From Confluentibacter flavum (GTDB lineage: Bacteria > Bacteroidota > Bacteroidia > Flavobacteriales > Flavobacteriaceae), in contig NZ_PJEO01000049.1 of the NCBI RefSeq assembly GCF_002843175.1, positions 52,342 to 116,341 on the forward strand: 64,000 nt of DNA, written 5' to 3'. The notes under the pieces are model-generated. The model ran no database searches, was not told the DNA's origin, and saw only the letters and a program-made list of their open reading frames with translations. This document shows, piece by piece, positions 1-9,730 of the stretch; the stretch's first letter is position 1; every line of letters starts with the position of its first letter. The position numbers were made by a program, and so were the translations under genes.

Positions 1-1
1 A

Positions 2-94
2 GGCCCTTATGTAGCAGAACAACTATTTAATTTTATTGAATTTAATCAGCCTCTAGAAACAGAAATCAATATTAAACGCTTTAAAAAAGATTGA
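2..94 (+). CDS. C-terminal end of a gene cut by the window edge, possibly FAD-dependent oxidoreductase
   Basis: An open frame enters from the left edge and stops at 92-94, giving 30 residues that end in INIKRFKKD. A tail of the form PYVAxxLxxxIExxxPLxxEINIxRF is what I associate with D-amino-acid-oxidase-like flavoproteins of Bacteroidota, but with only 30 residues this is a guess. It converges on the DUF983 gene on the opposite strand, with 7 bp between the stop codons. Confidence 0.35.
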   Translation, partial: GPYVAEQLFNFIEFNQPLETEINIKRFKKD

Positions 95-101
95 AAATCA
101 C

Positions 102-485
102 TTATTTTTTAATAAGAGATTTATCGTAACTCATAAAAAGATTAATCCAAATATTTCTAGAAATTCTTAAAATAACAGGTAAAAAAATAATTAATGTGCC
201 TATTATAGATGCATAAACAATATTAATGGGGGCATCTAAAAAATAAAACGAAATCACAAAAGCGGCTACGGCAAAAGCAATACCAACACCATAACTTACA
301 TACATAGCTCCGTAAAAAAACGAAGGCTCAATCTTATATTTAGTACCACAGCAGCTGCATTTTTCGTGCATACTTAGGGTTTCAGAGAGTATATAAGGAT
401 TTTTATTAACATACATGCTTTCTCCATGACATTTAGGGCAAGCACCAGTTAAAATACTATATATTTTAGTTCCTTTTTTTAACAT
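102..485 (-). CDS. DUF983 family membrane protein
   Basis: A protein of 127 residues. An N-terminal zinc-ribbon-like part has CPKC and CSCC pairs (roughly residues 16-50), and two hydrophobic helices follow (roughly 60-110), so it is an inner-membrane protein with a cytosolic cysteine motif. This is the pattern of DUF983, a family of unknown function common in Flavobacteriia. I chose the Met at 483-485 because family members start MLKKGxKxYSILTG; the frame stays open 11 codons further upstream without homology-like sequence. It diverges from the ABC-F gene. The family call is secure; no function can be stated. Confidence 0.85.
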   Translation of the reverse strand: MLKKGTKIYSILTGACPKCHGESMYVNKNPYILSETLSMHEKCSCCGTKYKIEPSFFYGAMYVSYGVGIAFAVAAFVISFYFLDAPINIVYASIIGTLIIFLPVILRISRNIWINLFMSYDKSLIKK

Positions 486-564
486 AGAATTTAATGTATT
501 TTTGCAACCGCTAAGCAAAAATAAGTTTTAATAAATAAAGCCTTGTAACTTAAGTAACATTTCT

Positions 565-2472
565 ATGATGAACATTCACAATTTATCAATTTCATTTCAA
601 GGAGAATCTCTTTTTGAAGACATCACCTTTAAATTAGGGAATGGCGACCGAATAGGCCTCATAGGTAAAAATGGTGCTGGTAAATCTACCATGCTTAAAA
701 TTTTATCTAAAGAAATGGAGCCAGATACGGGGCAAATCGCGGCAGATAAAGAACTTAAAATCGGATTTTTAAAGCAAGATATTGATTTTATTTTAGGAAG
801 AACCGTCCTGGAGGAAGCTTACGAAGCGTTTACCGAAATTAAGGAGCTTGAAGCGAGAATTCATGATATTAACACCCAACTGGCTGAACGTACCGATTAT
901 GAAAGTGATGTTTATCATCAACTTATGGTGGATATTAACGAACTTCAGCATCAATATGAGATTTTAGGAGGTTATAATTACCAAGGCGAAACAGAAAAAA
1001 TTCTTCAGGGATTGGGTTTTCAGCGTGAAGATTTCAATAAATTAACCGATACATTTTCGGGTGGATGGCGCATGCGTATTGAGCTAGCAAAACTTCTTCT
1101 TCAAAATAATGATATCTTATTATTGGATGAGCCTACAAACCATTTGGATATTGAATCCATTATTTGGTTGGAAGGATTTTTAAAGAATTATCCAGGCGCC
1201 GTGGTGATTGTATCGCACGATAAAATGTTTTTGGATAATGTGACCAACAGAACGATTGAAATTTCCTTAGGTAGAATTTATGATTATCCTAAACCTTATA
1301 CAAAGTATTTGGTATTGCGTGAAGAGCTTAGAACACAGCAATTGGCGTCACAAAAAAACCAACAAAAACAGATAGAACATACAGAAAAACTTATTGAGAA
1401 GTTTAGAGCCAAAGCGTCCAAAGCAACCATGGCACAATCGCTTATAAAAAAGTTGGACAAAATTGATAGAATAGAAGTTGATGAAGATGATAATAGTGTA
1501 ATGACGCTTAATTTCCCGGTATCGATAACACCAGGTAAAATAATAGTTGAAGCTGAAAAAATATCAAAACATTACGGACATAATCAGGTTTTAAAAAATA
1601 TAGATTTGCTTGTGGAACGCGAAAGTAAAATTGCTTTTGTGGGACAGAATGGTCAAGGAAAATCAACGCTTGCAAAAATTATTGTTGGAGATATAAAGTA
1701 CGATGGCTATTTAAAGTTGGGACACAATGTTCAAATAGGGTATTTTGCCCAAAATCAAGCAGAGTATTTAAATGGGAATAAAACTGTTTTAGATACTATG
1801 ATTGATGCGGCGAATGAAACTAATAGAAGCAAGGTTAGGGATATTTTAGGGTCTTTTTTATTTAGGGGAGATGAAGCCGAAAAATATGTAAGAGTGCTAT
1901 CTGGTGGTGAACGCAACCGATTAGCGTTGGCAAAATTAATGTTGCAGCCCTTTAATGTCTTGGTGATGGATGAGCCAACTAATCACTTAGACATTAAGTC
2001 TAAAAACGTTTTAAAAGAAGCATTAAAACGGTTTGAAGGAACCTTGATTTTAGTCTCGCACGACCGTGATTTTCTCCAAGGTTTAACCAAAACAGTATTT
2101 GAATTTAAGGATCATAAAATAAAGGAGTATCTAGGTGATATTGATTATTACCTTGAACAACGTAAAGTGGATAGCCTTAGGGATGTTGAAAAACGTACGG
2201 TTATTAAGGAAACTCCTAAAGAAAAGAAGCAACAAAGTTATGATGAGCAAAAAAAATTAAAGGCCTTAAATAACAAATTAAGCAATATTGAAGCAGAAAT
2301 AAGTCAGTTAGAAAAGGAAATTAAAGCGACTGATTTGTCTCTTGAAATCAATTATGAAGAAGTAACTAATCAGCCCCATTTCTTTGACAACTATCAAAAG
2401 AAGAAAGCTAAATTAAAAGATTCTATGCAAAAATGGGAAGACATTCAATTAGAAATTGATCAATTTATTTAG
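565..2472 (+). CDS. ABC-F family ATPase, ribosome-associated type
   Basis: A soluble protein of 635 residues with two ABC ATPase domains and no membrane segments. The first Walker A is GKNGAGKS at residues 34-41, followed by a signature FSGGWRMR and LLLDEPTNHLD. The second Walker A is GQNGQGKS near residue 360, with LSGGERNR and VMDEPTNHLD. A lysine- and glutamate-rich linker separates the domains and a coiled-coil tail (from about residue 540) ends the protein, as in Uup-like members. ABC-F proteins act on ribosomes (translation rescue, sometimes antibiotic protection) rather than in transport. The start could be either of two adjacent ATG codons. The exact subfamily is not certain. Confidence 0.93.
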   Translation: MMNIHNLSISFQGESLFEDITFKLGNGDRIGLIGKNGAGKSTMLKILSKEMEPDTGQIAADKELKIGFLKQDIDFILGRTVLEEAYEAFTEIKELEARIHDINTQLAERTDYESDVYHQLMVDINELQHQYEILGGYNYQGETEKILQGLGFQREDFNKLTDTFSGGWRMRIELAKLLLQNNDILLLDEPTNHLDIESIIWLEGFLKNYPGAVVIVSHDKMFLDNVTNRTIEISLGRIYDYPKPYTKYLVLREELRTQQLASQKNQQKQIEHTEKLIEKFRAKASKATMAQSLIKKLDKIDRIEVDEDDNSVMTLNFPVSITPGKIIVEAEKISKHYGHNQVLKNIDLLVERESKIAFVGQNGQGKSTLAKIIVGDIKYDGYLKLGHNVQIGYFAQNQAEYLNGNKTVLDTMIDAANETNRSKVRDILGSFLFRGDEAEKYVRVLSGGERNRLALAKLMLQPFNVLVMDEPTNHLDIKSKNVLKEALKRFEGTLILVSHDRDFLQGLTKTVFEFKDHKIKEYLGDIDYYLEQRKVDSLRDVEKRTVIKETPKEKKQQSYDEQKKLKALNNKLSNIEAEISQLEKEIKATDLSLEINYEEVTNQPHFFDNYQKKKAKLKDSMQKWEDIQLEIDQFI

Positions 2473-2529
2473 GCTTTTTTTAACTCTTTAAAGTACTTTA
2501 TTAAGTAATTTTGTGAAAAATTAACACTA

Positions 2530-3651
2530 TTGACACGGAAAATTATTCTTTCAGTACTAGGAGTATTATTAGTTGTAGCTTCTATTTTTTTTGCGAAAAC
2601 ACTTATAGCAAATAAAAACACACCAAAACCTTTTAGGGAAAAAGTTGTAAAAACAGTTTCAATAGATACTGTTACAAATGGAACAGTTCCCATTATAATT
2701 CCTGCAAGCGGAAGATTGGTCGCTAAAAGCCGCATTGAACTTTATTCCGAAGTACAAGGTGTTTTTAAAAAAGGGAATAAACTTTTTAAGCCTGGTCAAG
2801 AATTCAATCAGGGAGAAGTTTTAATTTCCATAGATGCTTCGGAGTATTATGCTGGAGTACAATCCGCACGAAGTAACCTGTATAATACCATATCGGCTAT
2901 TATGCCCGATTTAAGGTTAGATTTTCCAGAGGTTTATCAAAAATGGCAAAACTACCTCAATGGTTTCGATTTAAGCAAATCAACACCAAAATTACCCGAA
3001 ATGTCATCCGACAAGGAGAATTATTTTATTACGGGTAGAGGCATTGTATCCAGTTATTACGATGTGAAAAATTTAGAGCAGCGTTTATCCAAATTTGTTA
3101 TTTATGCACCATTTTCAGGAATACTCACAGAGGCTTTGGTTACAGAAGGTTCTTTGGTTAGAGCTGGGCAAAAATTAGGGGAATTTATTAATACATCAGC
3201 TTACGAAATGGAAGTTGCTATTAGTGAATCTTATTCTAGTTTATTGAAAGTTGGAGAAAAAGTTGAATTAAACAATCTAGATAAAACAGTAACTTACACA
3301 GGAACGGTTTCTAGGATTAATGGAAGGGTGGATCCAACGACGCAAACTATTACAACTTTTATAGAAGTTAAAGATGACAGCTTAAAAGAAGGAATTTATT
3401 TAGAGGCAAATTTAAACGCAAAACAAGAAGAAAACGCTATAGAAATTAGTAGAAGTTTATTGTTGGAAGACAATAAAATATTTGTGGTTAGAGATAGTAT
3501 TCTAGATATAATTGATGTTAAACCTGTTTATTTTTCTGAAACCAATGTGGTTTTAAAAGGTGTCCCAAATGGAACAATTATTATAAGCAAACCTGTAGTA
3601 GGAGCTTATGCAGGCATGCTAGTAAAAACTCTTAACGATGATAAAAAGTAA
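2530..3651 (+). CDS. RND efflux periplasmic adaptor (membrane fusion protein)
   Basis: A protein of 373 residues with one N-terminal membrane anchor (residues about 5-25), then the lipoyl/barrel-sandwich and beta-barrel domains of HlyD/AcrA-type adaptors; YAPFSGILTEALVTEGSLV is the typical second lipoyl half. It bridges the inner-membrane RND pump and the outer-membrane channel encoded next. The only plausible start is TTG at 2530 (peptide MTRKIILSVLG), since no ATG is near the anchor. It is the first gene of a three-gene operon, 15 bp before the pump gene. The cargo cannot be read from the sequence. Confidence 0.92.
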   Translation: MTRKIILSVLGVLLVVASIFFAKTLIANKNTPKPFREKVVKTVSIDTVTNGTVPIIIPASGRLVAKSRIELYSEVQGVFKKGNKLFKPGQEFNQGEVLISIDASEYYAGVQSARSNLYNTISAIMPDLRLDFPEVYQKWQNYLNGFDLSKSTPKLPEMSSDKENYFITGRGIVSSYYDVKNLEQRLSKFVIYAPFSGILTEALVTEGSLVRAGQKLGEFINTSAYEMEVAISESYSSLLKVGEKVELNNLDKTVTYTGTVSRINGRVDPTTQTITTFIEVKDDSLKEGIYLEANLNAKQEENAIEISRSLLLEDNKIFVVRDSILDIIDVKPVYFSETNVVLKGVPNGTIIISKPVVGAYAGMLVKTLNDDKK

Positions 3652-3666
3652 GAAAACCAGATTAAT

Positions 3667-6600
3667 ATGAGAAAACTGATTGCTTACTTTATTAGATACC
3701 ATGTTGCCGTAAACATTTTTGTATTGGCCTTTTTTGCATTTGGAATTATAGGTCTAATGTCACTTAAATCATCGTTTTTCCCACTTACCGAGTCTAAAAT
3801 TATTAATATAAGTGTTACGTATCCTGGTGCTTCCCCTCAAGAAATTGAGGAAGGAGTGGTACTAAAAATTGAAGATAATCTAAAGGGGTTGAGAGGTATA
3901 GATCGTGTTACATCTGTTTCAAGAGAAAATAGTGGTACTATCACTGTAGAAATTGAAAAAGGGGAGAACATCGATTTTATGCTCTTGGAAGTTAAAAATG
4001 CGGTGGATAGAGTCCCATCGTTTCCAACAGGTATGGAACCATTGATTGTTGCCAAGCGAGAAGAGGTAAGAGAAACTATTTCATTTTCCATAAGTGGAGA
4101 AAATATTCCGTTAGCAACATTAAAACAATTAGCCAGACAGGTTGAAAATGATTTACGGACCATTGACGGTATTTCACAAGTTGAGGTTAGAGGGTATCCA
4201 GATGAAGAAATAGAAATTGCTCTTAATGAAGCCAACCTTTTGGCTTACGACATAACCTTTGATGAAGTTGCACAAGCCATAGGCACTTCAAATATATTGG
4301 TGACTGGTGGAAATATTAAAACCGATGCTGAAGAATATTTAATTAGAGCCAATAACCGTTCCTATTATGGAGATGAGCTATCAAATGTTGTTGTAAAGGC
4401 AACGCCTGAAGGAAAAACGGTTCGTTTAAAAGATGTAGCGATCATTCGAGATCGTTTCTCTGAAACGCCCAATGTTAATTACTTTAATGGCCAATTATCT
4501 GTTAATATAGTCGTTACTAGTACTAATAATGAAGATCTTATTTCTTCAGCCGAAAAGGTTAAGGAATATATTAAAGATTATAATGAAAAATATAGTAATG
4601 TACAGTTAAATGTTGTTGATGACCGATCGGTAATTTTGAACCAACGTACCCAGCTACTTTTTGAAAATGCATTGATGGGAGTCTGCTTGGTTTTGTTTTT
4701 TTTATCATTGTTTTTAAATACACGGGTAGCTTTTTGGGTTGCTTTGGGTCTTCCAATTTCCTTTTTGGGAATGTTTATTTTTGCTGGACAGTTTGATGTT
4801 ACCATTAATGTATTGTCATTATTTGGGATGATTATTGTGATTGGTATTTTGGTTGACGATGGTATTGTAATTGCCGAAAATATATACCAGCATTATGAAA
4901 AAGGCAAAACCCCCATAGAGGCAGCGATAGATGGTACTATGGAGGTTATTCCGCCAGTTGTGTCCGCCATCATTACAACACTTTTAGCGTTTTCACTATT
5001 TTTATTTTTAGATAGCCGTATAGGGGAATTCTTTGGTGAAGTTGCTATTATAGTTATTTTAACACTTACCGTATCATTAATAGAAGCTTTAATTATTTTA
5101 CCAGCCCATTTAGCGCATTCAAAAGCATTGCGACCTCAGGTGGTTGAAGAAAACCCTTCAAAAATAAAACTATTTTTCGCAAAAATGCGTGTTATAAACA
5201 AGGCAGGTGATCGTTTCATGATCATTTTAAGAGACAAAATTTATAGCCCTATTTTAAATAAAGTATTACAATTTAAAATGCTTTCTTTTGGTTTTTTCAT
5301 TGCACTTCTTATACTAACCCTAGGTTTGGTGGGAGGTGGTGTTATAGGCGTTACGTTATTTCCATCAATTGCCAGTGATAGAATTTCTGTGGAATTAAAT
5401 ATGCCAAACGGTACCAACGAAAAAGTAACGGATTCCATTATATCCATGATTGAAGAGAAGGCATTTATTGTTAATCAGGAATTTACGGAAAAATACCTTG
5501 CAGGAACTGGTAAAGAACTTTTTGAAAACACCATTATCCAATTAACGGGCAGTTCCAGTGCTGAATTGGAAATTAATATGCTGCCAGGGGAAGAACGGCC
5601 CGATGCTATAAATTCAGCATTGGTTGCAAATCGTTTGAGAGAATTGGTAGGACCAGTAACTGGAACAGAGCGTTTAATTTTTGGTTCTGGAGGTAATTTT
5701 GGTGGAAGTCCGGTATCGGTTTCCCTGTTGGGGAATAATATTGATGAACTCAAGGCCGCTAAGATTGAGTTGAAGTCCGTTTTAGAAACGAATGTGTTGT
5801 TAAAAGATGTTGAAGATAATGACCCTGCTGGAATAAAGGAGATTAGGTTAGAGCTTAAAGAAAGTGCTTATTTACTCGGATTGGATTTAAGATCGGTCAT
5901 GAATCAAGTAAGAGCAGGTTTTTTTGGTGCCCAAGCACAAAGGTTCCAAAGAGGACAAGACGAAATTAGGGTTTGGGTGCGTTATGACAGGAGCAATAGA
6001 GAATCCATAAACGATTTAGATGAGATGCGCATTGTAACGCCATCGGGAGATCGTGTGAACTTAAAGGATATTGCTAGTTACTCAATTGAAAGAGGAGATG
6101 TAGCTATAAACCATTTGTCAGGGCAAAGGGAAATTCAAGTTTCAGCCGATTTAAAAGATCCTAATTCTAGTGCCACTGATATTTTAACAGATATAAAAAC
6201 GAATATGATTCCCGATATCCAATCTAGATATCCTACCATATCAGCATCTTTTGAAGGACAAAATAGAGAAAAGGATAAATTGCTAAATTCCTTAAGCAAT
6301 GCCGGAATACCTATTTTATTACTGATTTACATTACCATAGCTTTTACATTTAGAAGTTATAGCCAACCCCTTTTATTGCTAATTTTAGTTCCATTTAGCT
6401 TAACGGCTGTGGCCTGGGGACACTGGTTATTTGGGTTTTCAATAAATATTTTGTCATTATTGGGAATTATAGCTTTGGTGGGTATTATGGTAAACGATGG
6501 CTTGGTTTTAATAGGTAAGTTCAACTCAAATCTTAAAGAGGGGATGACTTTTGATACAGCGCTTTTAGATGCGGGTAAATCGCGTTTTAGAGCGATATTC

Positions 6601-6864
6601 TTAACATCCCTAACAACCATTGCTGGATTGGCACCATTACTATTGGAAAAAAGTAGACAAGCACAATTTTTAAAACCTATGGCTATTTCCATTTCATTTG
6701 GTATTGCTTATGCAACCATTTTAACATTGCTTGTTTTGCCTTTGTTTTTGTCTTTCAGTAACAATATTAAGAAAAATGCTAAGTGGTTAGCTACCGGTAA
6801 AGAGGTTACAAAAGAAGAAGTTGAACGTGCTATAAAAGAACAACATGAAGAGAATGAATATTAA
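3667..6864 (+). CDS. RND family efflux permease, AcrB/HAE1 type
   Basis: A protein of 1065 residues, the usual length for an RND pump. TM1 is at residues about 12-30, a large periplasmic loop follows, then TM2-6. After a second periplasmic loop, TM7 lies near residue 545 and TM8-12 in the C-terminal part. The segments GILVDDGIVIAENIYQHYE and GIMVNDGLVLIGKF match the TM4 and TM10 regions that hold the proton-relay residues. It is a proton-driven exporter that works with the adaptor upstream and the TolC-like channel downstream. Its end overlaps the start of the TolC gene by 20 bp, which suggests translational coupling. Confidence 0.95.
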   Translation: MRKLIAYFIRYHVAVNIFVLAFFAFGIIGLMSLKSSFFPLTESKIINISVTYPGASPQEIEEGVVLKIEDNLKGLRGIDRVTSVSRENSGTITVEIEKGENIDFMLLEVKNAVDRVPSFPTGMEPLIVAKREEVRETISFSISGENIPLATLKQLARQVENDLRTIDGISQVEVRGYPDEEIEIALNEANLLAYDITFDEVAQAIGTSNILVTGGNIKTDAEEYLIRANNRSYYGDELSNVVVKATPEGKTVRLKDVAIIRDRFSETPNVNYFNGQLSVNIVVTSTNNEDLISSAEKVKEYIKDYNEKYSNVQLNVVDDRSVILNQRTQLLFENALMGVCLVLFFLSLFLNTRVAFWVALGLPISFLGMFIFAGQFDVTINVLSLFGMIIVIGILVDDGIVIAENIYQHYEKGKTPIEAAIDGTMEVIPPVVSAIITTLLAFSLFLFLDSRIGEFFGEVAIIVILTLTVSLIEALIILPAHLAHSKALRPQVVEENPSKIKLFFAKMRVINKAGDRFMIILRDKIYSPILNKVLQFKMLSFGFFIALLILTLGLVGGGVIGVTLFPSIASDRISVELNMPNGTNEKVTDSIISMIEEKAFIVNQEFTEKYLAGTGKELFENTIIQLTGSSSAELEINMLPGEERPDAINSALVANRLRELVGPVTGTERLIFGSGGNFGGSPVSVSLLGNNIDELKAAKIELKSVLETNVLLKDVEDNDPAGIKEIRLELKESAYLLGLDLRSVMNQVRAGFFGAQAQRFQRGQDEIRVWVRYDRSNRESINDLDEMRIVTPSGDRVNLKDIASYSIERGDVAINHLSGQREIQVSADLKDPNSSATDILTDIKTNMIPDIQSRYPTISASFEGQNREKDKLLNSLSNAGIPILLLIYITIAFTFRSYSQPLLLLILVPFSLTAVAWGHWLFGFSINILSLLGIIALVGIMVNDGLVLIGKFNSNLKEGMTFDTALLDAGKSRFRAIFLTSLTTIAGLAPLLLEKSRQAQFLKPMAISISFGIAYATILTLLVLPLFLSFSNNIKKNAKWLATGKEVTKEEVERAIKEQHEENEY

Positions 6865-8176
6865 ATTTTTCTATTTAAATATATTGATTCTAGGAATATG
6901 TATGTCGCATTCTGCTCAGCAACGATTAATAACGCCTAGTGAAGCCGTTTCATTGGCTTTAGATAACAATTACGGTATTAAAATCGCTAATAATTCAGTA
7001 GAAATAGCTGAGAATAATACAAGTATTTTAAATTCAGGATATTTACCCACATTAATTGGAAATGCAGGTACAGCTTTTAATATAGATAATACCGAAGCAG
7101 AGTTTTCAAATGGAAATACAACGGTATTAAGAGGCGCCGAAAGTTCAAGATACAACGCATCGCTAAACTTGAACTACACGTTGTTTGATGGCATGGGAAG
7201 GACTTATAACTATAAACAACTAAAGGAAAGGCACAACCTGTCTGAATTAGAAGCACGTGAAACTATTGAGAATACGATATTGCAGTTATTTACAGTTTAC
7301 TATAATGTAGCACAATTGTTTGAAAATACGTTGGCAATCCAGCAAACACTTGATATTTCAAAAGACAGGGTAGTACGTGCTAATTATCAGTTTGATTACG
7401 GACAAAGCACTAAATTGGAGGTGCTTAATGCTGAGGTTGATATTAATAACGATAGTATTAATCTAATAAATTCTAAGCAACAACTAAAGAATTTCAAAAG
7501 AGATTTAAATGTGGTTACAGGCCATACACTACCTGATGATTTTGATGTAAAAACAGACATTGATTTTGTTTTACAACTCAATAAAGAAGATTTGTTTCAA
7601 AAAATGTTGGTTAATAATGCAGTGTTATTGCAAGTGGATAAAAATATATCTATTAGTGAATATGATGTGAAATTTGGCAAATCAGCTTATTTACCAACTA
7701 TAGGGCTAACAGGAACTTATGGTTGGAACGAAAATAATAATAACGCAGCAGCCTTCGTTGCTGTATCAACAAGTACCGGTTTATCTGGAGGCTTAAATTT
7801 AACATGGAATTTGTTTGATGGTGGCGGTACCATTACAAGAGTAAAGAATGCTAAGATAAATTTAGAAACACAAAAATTGCAGAAAGAGCAATTAGTGATT
7901 GATATAACCCGTAATTTTAATAATGCTTGGGATGATTATCAAAACAAACTTGAAATTTATAGGATTCAAGAAAACAATATAATTACTGCCCAAAATAATT
8001 TTGATAGGACCGAAGAAAAATTTAAAATAGGACAAGTAAATTCAATTGAATTCAGGCAAGCACAATTAAATTTGCTCAATGCTGAATTAAGTAGAAATCA
8101 GGCTAAATATTTAGCAAAATTAGCAGAGCTTCAAATACTTCAAATAAGTGGTGAGATTTTAAATATTGATTTTTAA
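6845..8176 (+). CDS. TolC family outer-membrane efflux protein
   Basis: A protein of 443 residues with a signal peptide (hydrophobic to about residue 23, SHSAQQ cleavage region). It has the two-fold repeated outer-membrane efflux architecture: long alpha-helical hairpins alternating with beta-strand segments such as NASLNLNYTLFDGMG and GGLNLTWNLFDGGG. It forms the exit channel of the tripartite efflux system. The start lies inside the end of the RND gene. No terminator is obvious in the 220 bp that follow. Confidence 0.93.
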   Translation: MKRMNIKFFYLNILILGICMSHSAQQRLITPSEAVSLALDNNYGIKIANNSVEIAENNTSILNSGYLPTLIGNAGTAFNIDNTEAEFSNGNTTVLRGAESSRYNASLNLNYTLFDGMGRTYNYKQLKERHNLSELEARETIENTILQLFTVYYNVAQLFENTLAIQQTLDISKDRVVRANYQFDYGQSTKLEVLNAEVDINNDSINLINSKQQLKNFKRDLNVVTGHTLPDDFDVKTDIDFVLQLNKEDLFQKMLVNNAVLLQVDKNISISEYDVKFGKSAYLPTIGLTGTYGWNENNNNAAAFVAVSTSTGLSGGLNLTWNLFDGGGTITRVKNAKINLETQKLQKEQLVIDITRNFNNAWDDYQNKLEIYRIQENNIITAQNNFDRTEEKFKIGQVNSIEFRQAQLNLLNAELSRNQAKYLAKLAELQILQISGEILNIDF

Positions 8177-8270
8177 TTAAAAAACATATCAATAATTTAT
8201 AATTTATTTTCTTTTTTCTGAAGATTGTAATTTCAATAACGTCCATGAGTTTTTCAAGTATTTATGTTTT

Positions 8271-8367
8271 TCATCGGAAATTAAGCGGCTCATCGAATGT
8301 GAAATGTTAAAAAAACAAGCATTTCATCGAATAAAATAGTTTTTCATCTGCTTCTGGACTACTTTCG
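8271..8367 (+). promoter_or_regulatory. Four TCATCG-type boxes and a -7-like element upstream of the LRR gene
   Basis: TCATCG occurs at 8271-8276, 8290-8295 and 8324-8329, with a TCATCT variant at 8344-8349. A TACTTTCG motif at 8360-8367 is one base off the Bacteroidota -7 consensus TAnnTTTG, and no TTG lies at the -33 position. An activator binding the boxes next to a weak promoter is a reasonable inference. No regulator is identified. Confidence 0.4.
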
Positions 8368-8397
8368 TGAGAGAATTAATCCCAAATTTATTCAGAC

Positions 8398-9228
8398 ATG
8401 AAAACTATAAAACTACTCTTAATCTGCTTTTTTGTTACAGCATATTCTTTTGCAGATATTTCCTCAACTGAAAAGGATGCCTTAATAGCACTTTACAATG
8501 CTACAAATGGTAGTAATTGGAATGCTACATGGGACTTAAGTAAGTCTGTAGATACTTGGTATGGAATCAAAATAGAAAATGATAAAATTGTTGAGATTAA
8601 TTTACCTTTTAATAATCTTGAAGGTCAGTTACCCCAAGAGATAGGTAGTTTAGTATCATTAAGAATTTTAAATTTCGGATTTAATAAAATAAGCGGCACG
8701 ATACCAACTTCAATTAAAAACTTAACAGAATTAACATCTTTAGAGCTTTTCATGAACAGGTTAGAAGGAACGATTCCTTCGGAATTAGGTGAGCTAAAAA
8801 AATTAGAATCATTAAAATTATACAGCAATAACTTAACAGGAACGATTCCAACAGAATTAATGGGATTAACCAATTTAAAAGAACTTTTATTAGGAAGTAA
8901 TTTTTTAACAGGCACCATTCCAAACGAAATCTATCAATTGAGTAAGTTAGAAAAGTTAAGTTTGATGGATAATAAATTGGAAGGTCAAATACCCGTAGAA
9001 ATAGCACAGTTAGGTCAATTAGAAGAATTGGTCTTGTCAAGCAACAAATTAACTGGCGATTTACCTATGGAATTTATAAACTTAAAAAATTTGAATACAC
9101 TAATGGTAAGCGATAATAATTTAAATCAAGAGTATATTAGTGTTTCAGGAAACAATCCTCCAGGTATTATGTTGTTGCCATTGCAAAATCAGAGTGCAAC
9201 AGCTATCATGGATATTGAAAAAGAATAG
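8398..9228 (+). CDS. Secreted leucine-rich-repeat protein
   Basis: A protein of 276 residues with a signal peptide (MKTIKLLLICFFVTAYSFA). An N-terminal cap is of the form STEKDALIALYNATNGSNW, typical of the plant-type LRR proteins found in Bacteroidota. Seven or so LRR units of about 24 residues follow, with the pattern LxxLxLxxNxLxGxIPxEI. The LRR region probably binds protein or carbohydrate at the cell surface. There is no type IX sorting domain and no lipobox, so it may be periplasmic or released. It stands alone with its own putative promoter and a strong terminator. Confidence 0.88.
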   Translation: MKTIKLLLICFFVTAYSFADISSTEKDALIALYNATNGSNWNATWDLSKSVDTWYGIKIENDKIVEINLPFNNLEGQLPQEIGSLVSLRILNFGFNKISGTIPTSIKNLTELTSLELFMNRLEGTIPSELGELKKLESLKLYSNNLTGTIPTELMGLTNLKELLLGSNFLTGTIPNEIYQLSKLEKLSLMDNKLEGQIPVEIAQLGQLEELVLSSNKLTGDLPMEFINLKNLNTLMVSDNNLNQEYISVSGNNPPGIMLLPLQNQSATAIMDIEKE

Positions 9229-9253
9229 TTTTAGTTAGAATTTCTTAAATCTT

Positions 9254-9290
9254 AAAGAGGCTGTATTTAAATACAGCCTCTTTTTTTTTT
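9254..9290 (+). terminator. Rho-independent terminator after the LRR gene
   Basis: A perfect inverted repeat of 15 bp per arm (9254-9268 and 9269-9283, AAAGAGGCTGTATTT and its complement) runs into a T tract to 9290. Confidence 0.9.
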
Positions 9291-9301
9291 AACTTTATGG
9301 G

Positions 9302-9484
9302 ATGGTTGAACATTATTTTAATTGTCCGTATTGTTGGGAACCCATTTCTATGCTATTGGATTCTTCTGTTTCTAAACAAACATATATAGAGGATTGTGAG
9401 GTTTGCTGTAACCCAATCCAGGTTTCAGTTGCATTTTTAAATATGGAGCTTATAGATTTTCAATCGAATAGTATTGAACAATAA
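9302..9484 (+). CDS. CPXCG-motif cysteine-rich small protein
   Basis: A protein of 60 residues with two cysteine pairs, CPYC near residue 8 and CEVCC near residue 32. This is the layout of the CPXCG cysteine-rich family, a presumed zinc ribbon. Typical members are 55-65 residues, so this one is complete. No function is established for the family. It lies between the LRR terminator and the tRNA promoter. Confidence 0.8.
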   Translation: MVEHYFNCPYCWEPISMLLDSSVSKQTYIEDCEVCCNPIQVSVAFLNMELIDFQSNSIEQ

Positions 9485-9502
9485 TATTTTTAAATATAAT
9501 CG

Positions 9503-9532
9503 TTGTTAAAATTAAAAAGGATTGTATATTTG
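9503..9532 (+). promoter_or_regulatory. Bacteroidota-type promoter of the tRNA-fMet gene
   Basis: TTG at 9503-9505 and TATATTTG at 9525-9532 are separated by 19 bp, an exact match to the Flavobacterium consensus TTG-N(17-23)-TAnnTTTG. It lies about 70 bp upstream of the tRNA. Confidence 0.75.
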
Positions 9533-9605
9533 CATTCCGAAACGGTTTTGTCGGCATTATGAACCGAAAGTTTAAAGCTAAGTAAGCTGTTTTAGGAATT
9601 AATAT

Positions 9606-9679
<74 letters not shown>

Positions 9680-9702
9680 AAAGTATAAAGTTTTTAAAAC
9701 AG

Positions 9703-9730
9703 CGGTTTAGTTTTCCTAAACCGTTTTTTT
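9703..9730 (+). terminator. Terminator between tRNA-fMet and integrase
   Basis: Stem CGGTTTAG (9703-9710) pairs with CTAAACCG (9716-9723), with a 5-base loop and seven Ts. The integrase ATG follows the last T directly. Confidence 0.85.

Noticed and set aside
3837..4235. Antisense ORFs within the RND permease gene and similar frames elsewhere
   Set aside because: They lie wholly inside well-supported genes, have no family features and reflect the codon bias of the sense strand.
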